From an uncultured Lachnospiraceae bacterium (lineage in GTDB: Bacteria; Bacillota; Clostridia; Lachnospirales; Lachnospiraceae): a DNA stretch of 31,229 bases. Shown here piece after piece: positions 7,859-16,856 of this stretch; the first letter of the stretch is position 1; the number at the start of each line of letters is the position of its first letter. Position numbers and translations under genes: made by a program. The stretch is taken from contig CAJUSS010000008.1 in the NCBI GenBank assembly GCA_910588895.1, forward strand, positions 18,113 through 49,341. Reading direction: 5' to 3'. Below the pieces are notes generated by a model, which had not been told where the DNA came from, searched no databases, and saw nothing but the letters and a program-made list of their open reading frames with translations.

Positions 7859-9232
7859 ATGGAACAGACTATCCCTTATAAGATCTATCTGGAAGAGCAG
7901 GAGATGCCGAAGCAGTGGTACAATGTGCGGGCCGATATGAAGAAGAAACCGGCGCCTATCTTAAACCCCGGCACTTTAAAGCCGGTGACCTTAGAGGAAT
8001 TATCCGCGATCTTCTGCAGGGAGCTTGCTAAGCAGGAGCTGGATGATACCACCCCTTATTTTGATATCCCCCAGGAGATCCGGGATTTTTATCGGATGTA
8101 CCGTCCGTCGCCATTGGTGCGGGCTTACTGTCTGGAGAAGAAGCTGGACACCCCGGCCCACATCTATTACAAGTTCGAGGGCAATAACACCTCCGGCAGC
8201 CACAAGCTGAACTCGGCGATCGCCCAGGCCTATTATGCAAAGCAGCAGGGGCTCAAAGGTGTGACCACGGAGACCGGAGCCGGACAGTGGGGGACGGCCC
8301 TTTCCATGGCATGCTCCTATCTGGATCTGGACTGCCAGGTCTATATGGTGAAGTGCTCCTATGAGCAGAAGCCTTTCCGCCGCGAGGTCATGCGGACCTA
8401 CGGGGCGAAGGTCACCCCATCCCCGTCCATGGAGACAGAGGTGGGCCGGAGGATGAACGAGCAGTTCCCGGGGACCACAGGGAGCCTTGGCTGCGCGATC
8501 TCCGAGGCGGTAGAAGCCGCCGTGTCCCAGGAGGGCTACCGCTATGTGTTAGGATCCGTCTTATCCCAGGTGCTGCTCCATCAGTCGGTGATCGGCCTGG
8601 AGGCAAAGGCGGCATTGGATAAATACAAGATCAAGGCGGATATGATCATCGGGTGCGCAGGGGGCGGATCTAATCTGGGCGGCCTGATCTCCCCCTTTGC
8701 AGGCGAGATGCTGCGGGGCGAGGCGGACTATGAGATCATCGCGGTGGAGCCGGCCTCCTGTCCCAGCCTGACCAGAGGCGTTTATGCCTATGATTTTTGC
8801 GATACCGGAAAGGTCTGCCCGCTGGCGAAGATGTACACATTGGGCAGCGGGTTCATCCCCTCCGCCAACCATGCAGGCGGCCTGCGCTATCACGGCATGA
8901 GCTCCGTGGTCTCCGAGCTTTACGATCAGGGCCTTTTAACGGCAAGGAGCGTGGAGCAGACCGCGGTGTTCCAGGCAGCTCAGACCTTTGCCAGAGTGGA
9001 AGGCATCCTGCCCGCCCCGGAGAGCAGCCATGCGATCAAGGTGGCGATCGATGAGGCCTTAAAGTGCAAGGAGAACGGGGAGGCGAAGAACATCGTCTTC
9101 GGCCTGACCGGCACAGGCTATTTTGATATGGTAGCGTACCAGCGGTTCAATGACGGCCAGATGCAGGACTACATCCCCAGCGATGAGGACCTGGCCAAGG
9201 CGATCGGCCAGCTGCCCAAGGTAACGCTCTAG
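7859..9232 (+). CDS. trpB: Tryptophan synthase beta chain, TrpB2 type
   Basis: A PLP enzyme that joins indole and serine to give tryptophan. It has 457 residues, longer than the roughly 400 of classical TrpB1. The N-terminal extension (YNVRADM, LNPGTLKPVT) and the block RPSPLVRAYCLEK identify the TrpB2 class. The PLP lysine is in NNTSGSHKLNSA, and the GAGQWGTALSMA and phosphate-binding GCAGGGSNLGG motifs are intact. The frame is open from 7760, but ATG at 7859 is chosen because of GGAAGGAAAAGG just upstream and the conserved N-terminus. No trpA or other trp gene is adjacent, so it may act alone, for example in indole salvage (inference). The T-box upstream ties it to tryptophan supply. Its stop codon overlaps that of the convergent araC-type gene at CTAG. 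Confidence 0.95.
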   Translation: MEQTIPYKIYLEEQEMPKQWYNVRADMKKKPAPILNPGTLKPVTLEELSAIFCRELAKQELDDTTPYFDIPQEIRDFYRMYRPSPLVRAYCLEKKLDTPAHIYYKFEGNNTSGSHKLNSAIAQAYYAKQQGLKGVTTETGAGQWGTALSMACSYLDLDCQVYMVKCSYEQKPFRREVMRTYGAKVTPSPSMETEVGRRMNEQFPGTTGSLGCAISEAVEAAVSQEGYRYVLGSVLSQVLLHQSVIGLEAKAALDKYKIKADMIIGCAGGGSNLGGLISPFAGEMLRGEADYEIIAVEPASCPSLTRGVYAYDFCDTGKVCPLAKMYTLGSGFIPSANHAGGLRYHGMSSVVSELYDQGLLTARSVEQTAVFQAAQTFARVEGILPAPESSHAIKVAIDEALKCKENGEAKNIVFGLTGTGYFDMVAYQRFNDGQMQDYIPSDEDLAKAIGQLPKVTL

Positions 9233-10116
9233 TGCATGCTTTTTTGATATTGCTTCGGACTTGCGCCGACCTTGTTTTTAAAGGTACGGCTGAAGTGGGA
9301 CAGGTTGTTGAACCCCACCTTTGCGCAGACGCTTTCCACCCCATGGCCGTGCATCAGCAGTTCCTTCGCTTTTGATATCCGGCAATGGATGATGTATTGG
9401 TTTGGGGTCGTGCCGACAACCTCCCGGAACAGCTCACATAAAGAAAATTTGTTGATAAAAAAACGCTGGGCCAGGAGGTCGAGGGAAAGATCTTCGCTGT
9501 AATTGCTGTGGATGTAGGTGATGATATCATATACTCGGTCATGGCTTTTTGTATCGGCGTGGTTTGTGAGCTGATGGCAGCTGCGGTACATGGCGTTCAC
9601 GTTCAGCAAGATCTCTGCCAGCAAAAGCTGCATGCGCAGCTCCTTTCCGTAGCATTCTTCCTCAGGCTTGTCTTTGAGCATGAGGAGCGCATCCATCTGA
9701 CCGCACAGACCGGCGGTCTGCTCCCTGGTCAGCGGCAAGAGCCAGCTGTCAGGGAACGGGCGATACAGAAAACAGTCCAGCAGGTTCACACGGCCAGAAG
9801 AGAGATAGGCGATGTAGGCAGGTTCAAAGTAAAGGACATACCGCCGATTCTCCGCCCCGGTCTGTTTTGTCCCGAAAAAATGCAGGTCCATATTGTTAAA
9901 CAGCATCAGCGTATCCGGCCCTATGTCATACCGGTCTTTATCAACACGGCAGAACATCTGGTCGGATAAGCACAGCAAGATCTCATATTGATCGTGGATA
10001 TGGAACCCCTGGTTCGAAGTGCCAGGGGTATCTTTATATTCCAGAGAAAATACATTCTCCAGCTTTTCATGGTATTGCCATGCATGAGGATGGCCGGATG
10101 GAGCCATAAAGGTCAC
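9229..10116 (-). CDS. AraC-family transcriptional regulator with N-terminal cupin sensor
   Basis: A 295-residue protein. The N-terminal third is an AraC-type cupin sensor (FHIHDQYEILLCLSD, with a ligand-pocket-like His pair). The C-terminal 100 residues hold two helix-turn-helix motifs typical of AraC/XylS (LSLDLLAQRFFINKFSLCELFREVVG and ESVCAKVGFNNLSHFSRTFKNKVGASPKQYQ). It lies on the same strand and downstream of the TRAP transporter genes, after a terminator hairpin, and converges on trpB with a shared CTAG at the two stops. The neighbourhood suggests it senses the TRAP/glycyl-radical pathway substrate and acts at the divergent promoter region 13235-13558; that is inference. Confidence 0.92.
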   Translation of the reverse strand: MTFMAPSGHPHAWQYHEKLENVFSLEYKDTPGTSNQGFHIHDQYEILLCLSDQMFCRVDKDRYDIGPDTLMLFNNMDLHFFGTKQTGAENRRYVLYFEPAYIAYLSSGRVNLLDCFLYRPFPDSWLLPLTREQTAGLCGQMDALLMLKDKPEEECYGKELRMQLLLAEILLNVNAMYRSCHQLTNHADTKSHDRVYDIITYIHSNYSEDLSLDLLAQRFFINKFSLCELFREVVGTTPNQYIIHCRISKAKELLMHGHGVESVCAKVGFNNLSHFSRTFKNKVGASPKQYQKSMH

Positions 10117-10143
10117 CTGCTTTCTGTATGGATATGCCCTGAG

Positions 10144-10241
10144 CCCCCGGCGGATGCCGCCAGGGGGGCTATGTGCCGGCAGCCCATGGACGCAAGGAGG
10201 CTGCTTGCAGAAAAAGCCCTGCAGCGAGAGCAGGGCTTTTT
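10144..10241 (-). terminator. Terminator of the TRAP operon plus a second GC-rich hairpin
   Basis: The stem AAAAAGCCCTGC (10211-10222) pairs with GCAGGGCTTTTT (10230-10241). It has A and T runs on both sides, so it can end transcription on either strand; on the minus strand it follows dctM. A second stem, CCCCCGGCGG (10144-10153) with CCGCC-A-GGGGG (10157-10167), lies between it and the araC-type start. That one may protect mRNA or attenuate read-through into the regulator. Confidence 0.8.
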
Positions 10242-10258
10242 CTGAGGACCGATACGGA

Positions 10259-11554
10259 TCAGCCGTAGATCATATTAGGAAGGAACAAGATCAGGCCGGG
10301 GATAAAGACCATCAGCATGGTCAGTCCGATCACCGCGATGAAAAAGGGGATGCTGTGCTTTACATAGTCCGCGATGGAACATCCCATGATATCACAGACG
10401 GAATAGCAGGCGGTCCCTACGGGCGGCGTCATGCAGCCCATGGTCACGATGGTCATCATGATGATGCCAAAATGGACCGGATCCACGCCCATATCCTGGA
10501 GGACCGGGAGTACCAGCGGGGTAAAGAGCAGCACGTTCACATTTGAATCGACCACCATCCCGGTGACGGTCAAAAACAGGATGATGATCATCATCATCAG
10601 CTGGGGGTTATCGGTGATCCCTAACAGCATACGGCCCAAAACGGCGGGTACCTGCTCTACAGTTAAAGCATAACTGAAAATGCCCGACATTGCAATGATC
10701 AATATGATCCCGCCGGTATCTACCACACTGTCCTTTAAGGACTGGACAAAGCCTTCCCAGGTCAGCTCATGGTAGATCAGGGTCCCGCACAGGAGCGCAT
10801 AGGCCACGGCAAACGCGCCGGCTTCCGTGGACGTGCAGAGTCCGCAGCGGATCAGCAGGATCAGCAGGATGGGAAAGATCAGGGCGAACAGACATTCCTT
10901 CGCGCATGCGCCGACCTCGGCCAGCGTGGGCGCAGAGATCTGGGGGTCGGGAAGGTCATAGCCATATCGCTTGCTGGTCCACCATACGGTCCCCATCAGG
11001 GCCAGGCACATGAGCACGCCCGGGATCATGCCGGCGATGAACAGGCGGCCGATGGAGACATTGCCCACAAAGCCATATAAGATCAGGCCCAGAGAGGGCG
11101 GGATCGTGGCGGTGATCAGGCTGGTCAGGCACAGGACCGCACTGGAATAGCCTTTGGGATATCCCCGCTTGGTCATATCCGGGCCTAAGATCCGGGCTTC
11201 CATGGTGGCGTCTGCCACGGCAGAGCCGGAGACACCGCCCATGAGGGTGGAGAGGAGTACCGAGACCTGGCAGGTCCCGCCCACCATCTTGCGGGTCACC
11301 ACCTGGCTGAACTTCATCAGACGGGGCGTGATGCCGGTCCGGTTCATCAGATTGCCCGCCAGGATGAAGAAGGGGACGGCCAAAAAGGAGATGGACTGGG
11401 TCTGGGCGATCACCCGCTGGACCGCGATGCTCAAAGGGATCGTGCCGTTGGCTAAGAACCATACGATCCCGGAGACACCGATGACAAAAGCGATCGGCGC
11501 GTTGATCAGCAGCAGGATGATGAACAGGAGCATCATCAATGTTAAGGCGTTCAT
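10259..11554 (-). CDS. dctM: TRAP transporter large membrane subunit (DctM)
   Basis: The 12-helix-type permease of a tripartite ATP-independent periplasmic (TRAP) transporter, which takes up organic acids using a sodium or proton gradient. It has 431 residues with hydrophobic segments throughout. Family motifs are FLAVPFFILAGNLMNRTG, GGVSGSAVADATMEARILGP (the DctM signature region), TATIPPSLGLILYG and the C-terminal GMVVDSNVNVLLFTPLVLPV and GCMTPPVGTACYSVC blocks. Its ATG overlaps the dctQ stop (TCAT on the plus strand), so the two membrane subunits are translationally coupled. It ends just before a strong terminator. The substrate cannot be told from this subunit. Confidence 0.95.
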   Translation of the reverse strand: MNALTLMMLLFIILLLINAPIAFVIGVSGIVWFLANGTIPLSIAVQRVIAQTQSISFLAVPFFILAGNLMNRTGITPRLMKFSQVVTRKMVGGTCQVSVLLSTLMGGVSGSAVADATMEARILGPDMTKRGYPKGYSSAVLCLTSLITATIPPSLGLILYGFVGNVSIGRLFIAGMIPGVLMCLALMGTVWWTSKRYGYDLPDPQISAPTLAEVGACAKECLFALIFPILLILLIRCGLCTSTEAGAFAVAYALLCGTLIYHELTWEGFVQSLKDSVVDTGGIILIIAMSGIFSYALTVEQVPAVLGRMLLGITDNPQLMMMIIILFLTVTGMVVDSNVNVLLFTPLVLPVLQDMGVDPVHFGIIMMTIVTMGCMTPPVGTACYSVCDIMGCSIADYVKHSIPFFIAVIGLTMLMVFIPGLILFLPNMIYG

Positions 11555-12075
11555 CCTTCGGCCTCCTTTCTGGCGTTATCCGGATCATGGGACTTGATGG
11601 TGGACTGATCGTCCCGGAAATGGGAAAGGAGCACCACGATCTTGATGACGAGCGTTAGGATCATCTGCAGGCCGCAGACCGGCAGGCTGATCGTGACCCA
11701 TCCATAGGAGATGGGCAGGCTGTTAAAAAAGCGGGCCCAGTTCATCCTTGCCAGCTGGCTGCCCTTTAGGATCAGCATCCCCAGGACCAGGATCATCAGG
11801 ATGTAGATGATCAGCTGGAGCAGCTTCTGGAGCTTTACCGGAAGGTTCATGGTCACTAGGTCCATACCTACCAGGCGGTTGGACCGCATGGCTATATCGG
11901 CTCCCATAAAGGAGACCCAGGCAAAGAGCAGCGTGCAGATATCATCATTGGCAACGATCGGATGGTTGAAGATCCTAAGGACAGCATTGCCAAAAGTCAG
12001 CACGATGATCGCAAAGAAGGCGCAGGATACGGCGACGATCTCCGCCCTGCAGTAAAGCGCGTATATTTTTTTCAT
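11551..12075 (-). CDS. dctQ: TRAP transporter small membrane subunit (DctQ)
   Basis: A 174-residue, four-helix membrane protein that pairs with DctM. Hydrophobic stretches lie near residues 12-35, 45-65, 85-105 and 125-150. The segment CTLLFAWVSFMGADIAMRSNRLVGMD is typical of DctQ. The start at 12075 has AGGAGG just upstream. It overlaps dctM by four bases. It is 70 bp downstream of dctP, with a GC-rich hairpin in the gap. Confidence 0.93.
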   Translation of the reverse strand: MKKIYALYCRAEIVAVSCAFFAIIVLTFGNAVLRIFNHPIVANDDICTLLFAWVSFMGADIAMRSNRLVGMDLVTMNLPVKLQKLLQLIIYILMILVLGMLILKGSQLARMNWARFFNSLPISYGWVTISLPVCGLQMILTLVIKIVVLLSHFRDDQSTIKSHDPDNARKEAEG

Positions 12076-12107
12076 CGTTGCCTCCTATCATTTTACTTAT
12101 GAAGATC

Positions 12108-12126
12108 CGCCGCCGGACTGGCGGCG
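12108..12126 (-). other. GC-rich hairpin between dctP and dctQ
   Basis: A 7-bp stem CGCCGCC (12108-12114) with GGCGGCG (12120-12126) and a 5-nt loop, without a T tail. A hairpin after a binding-protein gene often raises its mRNA level relative to the membrane subunits; that role is inferred. Confidence 0.5.
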
Positions 12127-12145
12127 TGCAGAGATGCCAGAGCGT

Positions 12146-13234
12146 TTACTGGATCCCCATCTGTGCATAGAGCTCTTCGCGGAGGGCCACAAAATCTACG
12201 CCTCCGGTGGTCTTGTCGTCAGAATACAGGTGATCGGTGGCGGCGGCAAAGGCTTCCCGATCCGGCTCATCGACGGTCATGCCGTTTGCCTGCATCTCCT
12301 CCAGATATTTTTGCTCATATTCGATCACCATATCCTTTGTCTCTCCATAAACTTTGATCGCGGTATCCCTGAGCTCCTGCTTCTGCCGGTCCGTCAAGGT
12401 GTCATACCAGCTGCTGCCGCAGACGATCGAGGCGGTCAGGAGAAAATGCTCAGTCAGAGAGATGTGGTCGCATACCTCATACATGCGGAGGCTGTAGACC
12501 GTGGGGATCTGCCATTCACCGCCATCTACCACGCCGGTCTCGATGGCATTATAAGCGTCAGACTGCGCCATGGAGGTGGCGATCGCGCCCATAGCGTTGA
12601 TCGAGTCCACTGCGATGGGCGAGCTCATGGTCCGGATCTTCAGCCCCTTTAGATCCTCCGGGGTCTTGACCTCTTTGTTGGAGACATAATTGCGGAAGCC
12701 GGTGATGCAGTTATTGGTCAGCAGGACCAGGCCCTTTTGCTCCAGATCCTCTGTCCACTGTGCGTACATGGGCGTGTCTAACAGGTTGTCCAGCTGATCA
12801 TAGCTGTCGAACATGTAAGGCATCATCAGGATGCCGAACTCCGGCACATAGGAAGCCAGGCGGGCCGGGTCTGTGGCGGCGATCACACCGGTGCCGGCCA
12901 TAGCCTGCTCCAGAACATCATCGGTGGAGCCCATCTCGGAGGATACCATGGCGCTGGCCTCCCAGTCCCCCAGCTTGTTCAGCTCCTCGGCAAAGCGCTC
13001 ATGGGCGATGGACTGCGTATCCCCGGTGCCGTTGGTCCCGCAGATGATCACCTTTGCTTTCGGACCATCCTCTGCGGGCGCGGCGGCTCCTGTATCTGCA
13101 GGGGCTGCAGGTGCGGCGTCCTCGGCGGCAGTCCCGGCAGGTGCGGCGGGAGCCTGGGTGGCAGCCGTGCCTCCTCCTCCGCATGCGGTCAGGGTGACAG
13201 TGGCGGCTAATAATAATGCGGTCATTTTCTTCAT
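12146..13234 (-). CDS. dctP: TRAP transporter solute-binding lipoprotein (DctP)
   Basis: The extracellular substrate-binding protein of the TRAP system. The N-terminus MKKMTALLLAATVTLTAC is a lipoprotein signal peptide with lipobox LTAC, so the mature protein would be lipid-anchored at Cys18. A low-complexity Ala/Pro-rich linker (about residues 20-60) follows, then the DctP fold. The family segment TPEDLKGLKIRTMSSPIAVDS contains the arginine (KIR) that in characterised members binds the substrate carboxylate, and ETGVVDGGEWQIPT matches the usual TGVVDG block. This favours a carboxylic-acid ligand (knowledge-based inference). The frame is open further upstream, but ATG at 13234 is chosen because AAGGAGGAAC precedes it and the signal peptide begins there. 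It is the first gene of dctPQM. Confidence 0.94.
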   Translation of the reverse strand: MKKMTALLLAATVTLTACGGGGTAATQAPAAPAGTAAEDAAPAAPADTGAAAPAEDGPKAKVIICGTNGTGDTQSIAHERFAEELNKLGDWEASAMVSSEMGSTDDVLEQAMAGTGVIAATDPARLASYVPEFGILMMPYMFDSYDQLDNLLDTPMYAQWTEDLEQKGLVLLTNNCITGFRNYVSNKEVKTPEDLKGLKIRTMSSPIAVDSINAMGAIATSMAQSDAYNAIETGVVDGGEWQIPTVYSLRMYEVCDHISLTEHFLLTASIVCGSSWYDTLTDRQKQELRDTAIKVYGETKDMVIEYEQKYLEEMQANGMTVDEPDREAFAAATDHLYSDDKTTGGVDFVALREELYAQMGIQ

Positions 13235-13558
13235 GTTGGGTTCCTCCTTTTTCTTTTCTTGTCCTTCTGGTCTTTTCTCTTGGGCCATGGTCTTGGCTTG
13301 TATCTATTATAAATCTCTGCAAAAAAATTTTTTGTCATATATTTTCTATGTTTTTTGCATATCTTGTCAAAATACCTAAGATCCGGCCCTATATGCCGGA
13401 GCTCTTTGCCATTTCTTACGAGAGATATCCTCTAAAAAACAAAGAATCGCAAAAAATATCAATGTTTATCCGCAAAAAAATCCGCCGCCGTTCCGGTATG
13501 ATATAGACAGAACAAAAAACAGCAGAAATGCAGGAGAACATAAGGAGGTGCCCAGATC
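13235..13558. promoter_or_regulatory. Divergent regulatory region between dctPQM and the glycyl radical operon
   Basis: This AT-rich 324-bp gap has no plausible gene. For the minus strand there is TTGACA (13370 back to 13365) with TAGAAA 16 bp further (13348-13343). For the plus strand there is TATGAT at 13497-13502, about 57 bp before the activase start, with no recognisable -35, as expected of an activator-dependent promoter. A short palindrome CCGGC-N7-GCCGG lies at about 13383-13399, between the two promoters, and is a candidate operator for the AraC-type regulator (inference). The activase gene has a strong RBS, AAGGAGGTG. Confidence 0.45.
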
Positions 13559-14467
13559 ATGGAAGGAATGATCACGGAGATCGAACGTTTTGCATTAAAT
13601 GACGGCCCCGGCATCCGCACGACCGTATTCTTTAAGGGCTGCAACATGCACTGTGCCTGGTGCCATAACCCGGAGACGATCCATACAGGGCGGGAGCTGC
13701 ACCATTATGCCGGAAAATGTATCGGCTGCTACAAATGTGTGTACGCCTGTCCCTGCAAGGCCCACAAGAGGATCGGCAACGAGCATCGTTTTTTTCCCAA
13801 TCTATGCGTGCGGTGTGGAAAATGCGCCAGCGTCTGCTATGCGGGGGCTATGGCTGTCAGCGGGGAAAAGGTCTCGGTCCAAAAGGTCATGGAGGAGATC
13901 CTCCAGGACAAGCCCTATTATAGCGGCAGCGGTGGCGGCGTGACCCTTTCCGGAGGAGAGGTCCTCTGCCAGCAGGCGTTCGCGGAGGCGATCGTGGATG
14001 CCTGCCATGAAGAAGGGATCCAGGTGGGGGTCGAGACGAACTTAAGCTTCCCCTGGGAGCAGATCGTGCCGCTGGTCGAGAAGCTGGACCTGATCATGTG
14101 CGACTTAAAGCTGGACGATGCGGAAGCCCACAAAAAGTGGACCGGAGTCGGGAACGAGAGGATAAAGGAAAATATCCGCCATCTGGCCCAGAGCGGGAAG
14201 CCCTTCCTTGTGCGGACGCCGCTGATACCGAGGGCTACGGACAGCGAGGAGAACATCCGGGGCATCGCCGCGTTTTTAAAAGGAGCGGATACAGAGCATA
14301 CCATGCTGTACTATGAGCTGCTGAACTTTAACCCATTGGGTGATACAAAATATAAGAGCTTGCACAAAAAGAACCCCTTTGCGGACGCGAAGCCCCTTTT
14401 GGCAGACCGGATCGGGTCATTAAAGGCGGCGGCAGAGGAGGCGGGCATCCCGGTTCGAGTGGGATGA
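13559..14467 (+). CDS. Glycyl radical enzyme activase (radical SAM)
   Basis: A 302-residue radical SAM protein that installs the glycyl radical on the partner enzyme encoded next. The cluster motif is C28-x3-C32-x2-C35 (KGCNMHCAWCHNPE). An inserted ferredoxin-like region follows (about residues 52-95) with CIGCYKCVYACP and CVRCGKCASVCYAGA, which would hold two extra [4Fe-4S] clusters. This is the layout of activases for dehydratase- and decarboxylase-type glycyl radical enzymes, unlike the short PflA. The SAM-binding SGGEVLCQ motif is intact. It begins after AAGGAGGTG and lies 55 bp before the glycyl radical enzyme gene. It must act under strict anoxia. Confidence 0.95.
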   Translation: MEGMITEIERFALNDGPGIRTTVFFKGCNMHCAWCHNPETIHTGRELHHYAGKCIGCYKCVYACPCKAHKRIGNEHRFFPNLCVRCGKCASVCYAGAMAVSGEKVSVQKVMEEILQDKPYYSGSGGGVTLSGGEVLCQQAFAEAIVDACHEEGIQVGVETNLSFPWEQIVPLVEKLDLIMCDLKLDDAEAHKKWTGVGNERIKENIRHLAQSGKPFLVRTPLIPRATDSEENIRGIAAFLKGADTEHTMLYYELLNFNPLGDTKYKSLHKKNPFADAKPLLADRIGSLKAAAEEAGIPVRVG

Positions 14468-14522
14468 GCAGACCACGCATCTTATGGGGGCAGCGCAGGA
14501 TAAGGATTAAGGAGGAAAGATC

Positions 14523-16787
14523 ATGGGACAGATCCAATTTATCAATGAACATCCGGCGGACGAACGCTTTACGCTGGATAAACGGATCAGGCTGCTAAAG
14601 CAGAGGAAGCTGGAGCAGACAGAAGAAAAGATCGAGATGGAGGGTGGGCTGGACGAGGATGACTACGGGCGCGTGGTGCCGCCGGACGACTTTCATTTTG
14701 AATTTATCCCCAACAATGAAAACGGCAGCTATTATGGCTATGAGGGCTGGCGCACGAATTACTGCAAGCTGTTGGACGAGCATCCGCTCTACTGCGATCC
14801 TCTGGATGCGTTCGTGGGCCGCGGCTTCTTCTTCATGACCCGTCAGAAGGGGGCGATCTGGAACCCGGATATCCCCTATGACGATCTGAAGGATGCCTTT
14901 GAAGCATACGATATCGTCTGCGGGATCGGTTCGGACGGACATTTCACGCCGGATCTGCGCATGGGTTTTGCCATGGGCTGGGGCGGTATCCTGAAAAAGC
15001 TGAAAAAATACCAGAAGATCAATGACGGACCGGAGCACAAGGAGTTTTATGAGAGCGAGATCATGGTGGTAGAGCATATCATCCGTTTCCTGCACCGCAT
15101 GGCCGCTGAGATCCGGGCTCTTTCAGAGGAGGAAGAAAATCCGTATCTAAAGCAGAACCTGGTGGAGATGGCAGCCTGCAATGAAACGATCGCCGAAGAG
15201 CCGCCAAAGACCCTCAGGGAGTGCATCCAGTGGATGTGCTGGTTTAGCTTTTTCAGCCGCCTGTATAACCGGGGACCCTCCGGCGGACAGTTAGATGAGC
15301 TGCTGCGGCCATTTTATGAGAGCGATATAGCCGCCGGCCGGATCGACGACGAGACCGCGAAGTTCTACATCGCCTGCCTTTTCTTAAATGACACCCGCTA
15401 CTACCAGCTGGCCGGGCCGGATGATGACGGACGGGATATGGCTTCCCACATCAGCTATCTGATCTTGGAGGCGGCGGACTGGATCAACATCGCCTGCAAC
15501 CTGACGGTGCGGGTCCATGATAACATGAATGAGGATTTCTTTAAGAAGAGCGTGGGATATCTGTTCAAAAATAAAAATGCCTGGCCCCGCTTTTCCGGCG
15601 ACAACAGCCTGGTCAACGGCTTTATGCGCCTGGGATATGACCAGAAGCTGGCCCGCAAACGGCTTGCCGCAGGCTGCAGCTGGATGAGCATCCCCGGTAT
15701 GGAGTACACCTTGAACGATCTGGTCAAGATCAATGTGGCGAAGGTGTTCGAGGTAGCTTATCACGAGATGATGGGAGAGAGCCAAAAGACCGCCCCCAGC
15801 ACGGAGGTGCTTTGGGAGAAGTTTGAAAAGCATCTCACCCGGGCCATCGATACTACCGCGAGAGGGATCTTGTTCCATCTCCATAACCAGGACAAAAACG
15901 AGCCGGAGCTGATCTGCAACCTGCTGAGCCAGGGGCCGGTGGAGGAGGGCGCGGATGTGACCAAGACTGCCCGGTATTTTAACATGTGCATGGACGGAGC
16001 CGGGATCGGTACGGTAGCGGACAGCTTTGCCGCATGTGAGCAGAGGATCGAGAGGGAGGGGAAGATCACCTGGGAGGCGCTGACCCGCCAGCTGGATCTC
16101 AACTGGAATGACATCGACGGCGAGTACCTCCGCCAGATGATGCTGCACAGTGAGCGCTACTGCGGCGGGGACACGCTGGGGGATAAGTGGGCGGTCCGGA
16201 TCAATGAGCTGTACAGCCGGCTGGTCCGCGCGGAGGTGCCGATCATCCGCCAGTTAGATCCGTCCTATCCGGCGATCCAGTTCATCCCCGGATGGTTCAG
16301 CTGGTCCAACACCCTGGAATTTGGCAGCCACGTCCGCGCCACCCCCAATGGGCGTTTTAATGGAGAAGCGATCAACCATGGGGCCAACCCCACCTACGGC
16401 TTCCGCAAGGATGGGGCGGTCACGGCCATGGCGAACAGCATCGCCTCGGTCCAGCCATTTTATGGGAACTGTGCGCCTGTCCAGCTGGAGTTAGATCCCC
16501 AGATCGCAGGGACAGAGGAAGGCGTGGAGAAGATGACCGCGATGATCCGCACGATCTTAGAGACGGGGAACACCTTGTTAAATATCAATATCATCGATAA
16601 GCACAAGATCTTGGAGGCCCATAAGGATCCAAGCCTCTATCCAGATCTGGTGGTCCGTGTCACCGGCTTCACCGCATATTTTGCCATGTTGAGCCCGGAA
16701 TTTAGGCAGCTGGTGGTGGACCGGGTCCTGGCGGTCAACGGGGAGGATGCCGCCATGCCGGAGATGACCGCCAGCAGCGGATGCTAG
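14523..16787 (+). CDS. Glycyl radical enzyme of unassigned reaction (PFL/dehydratase superfamily)
   Basis: A 754-residue glycyl radical enzyme. The glycyl loop is VVRVTGFTAYFAML with G715 (codon at 16665-16667) and the thiyl cysteine is C385 in AAGCSWMSIPG. The 330-residue spacing equals that of characterised dehydratase-type members. Those enzymes (choline lyase, glycerol, hydroxyproline and isethionate/sulfonate enzymes, arylacetate decarboxylases) carry GCxE. Here the glutamate position is W387, and there is no CC pair as in pyruvate formate-lyase. The reaction therefore cannot be assigned from the motifs. No microcompartment shell gene is nearby, so it should act in the cytosol. Co-location with a TRAP importer with a carboxylate-type arginine suggests an organic-acid substrate (inference). 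RBS AAGGAGGAAAG precedes the ATG. Confidence 0.94.
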   Translation: MGQIQFINEHPADERFTLDKRIRLLKQRKLEQTEEKIEMEGGLDEDDYGRVVPPDDFHFEFIPNNENGSYYGYEGWRTNYCKLLDEHPLYCDPLDAFVGRGFFFMTRQKGAIWNPDIPYDDLKDAFEAYDIVCGIGSDGHFTPDLRMGFAMGWGGILKKLKKYQKINDGPEHKEFYESEIMVVEHIIRFLHRMAAEIRALSEEEENPYLKQNLVEMAACNETIAEEPPKTLRECIQWMCWFSFFSRLYNRGPSGGQLDELLRPFYESDIAAGRIDDETAKFYIACLFLNDTRYYQLAGPDDDGRDMASHISYLILEAADWINIACNLTVRVHDNMNEDFFKKSVGYLFKNKNAWPRFSGDNSLVNGFMRLGYDQKLARKRLAAGCSWMSIPGMEYTLNDLVKINVAKVFEVAYHEMMGESQKTAPSTEVLWEKFEKHLTRAIDTTARGILFHLHNQDKNEPELICNLLSQGPVEEGADVTKTARYFNMCMDGAGIGTVADSFAACEQRIEREGKITWEALTRQLDLNWNDIDGEYLRQMMLHSERYCGGDTLGDKWAVRINELYSRLVRAEVPIIRQLDPSYPAIQFIPGWFSWSNTLEFGSHVRATPNGRFNGEAINHGANPTYGFRKDGAVTAMANSIASVQPFYGNCAPVQLELDPQIAGTEEGVEKMTAMIRTILETGNTLLNINIIDKHKILEAHKDPSLYPDLVVRVTGFTAYFAMLSPEFRQLVVDRVLAVNGEDAAMPEMTASSGC

Positions 16788-16856
16788 AGTCCTGTCCGCG
16801 CCGGATGGAGCTGCTTTGGGACAGGAGGATCAGAGGAGAAGAGAGGAGTTAAGAAC

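Noticed and set aside
12134..13379. Plus-strand frames of 60-170 codons across dctP
   Set aside because: They are antisense shadows of the binding lipoprotein gene, without ribosome sites or recognisable motifs.
15384..16148. Minus-strand frame of 254 codons inside the glycyl radical enzyme gene
   Set aside because: A shadow of the well-supported plus-strand gene; the His/Leu/Pro/Gly-rich product has no motif.
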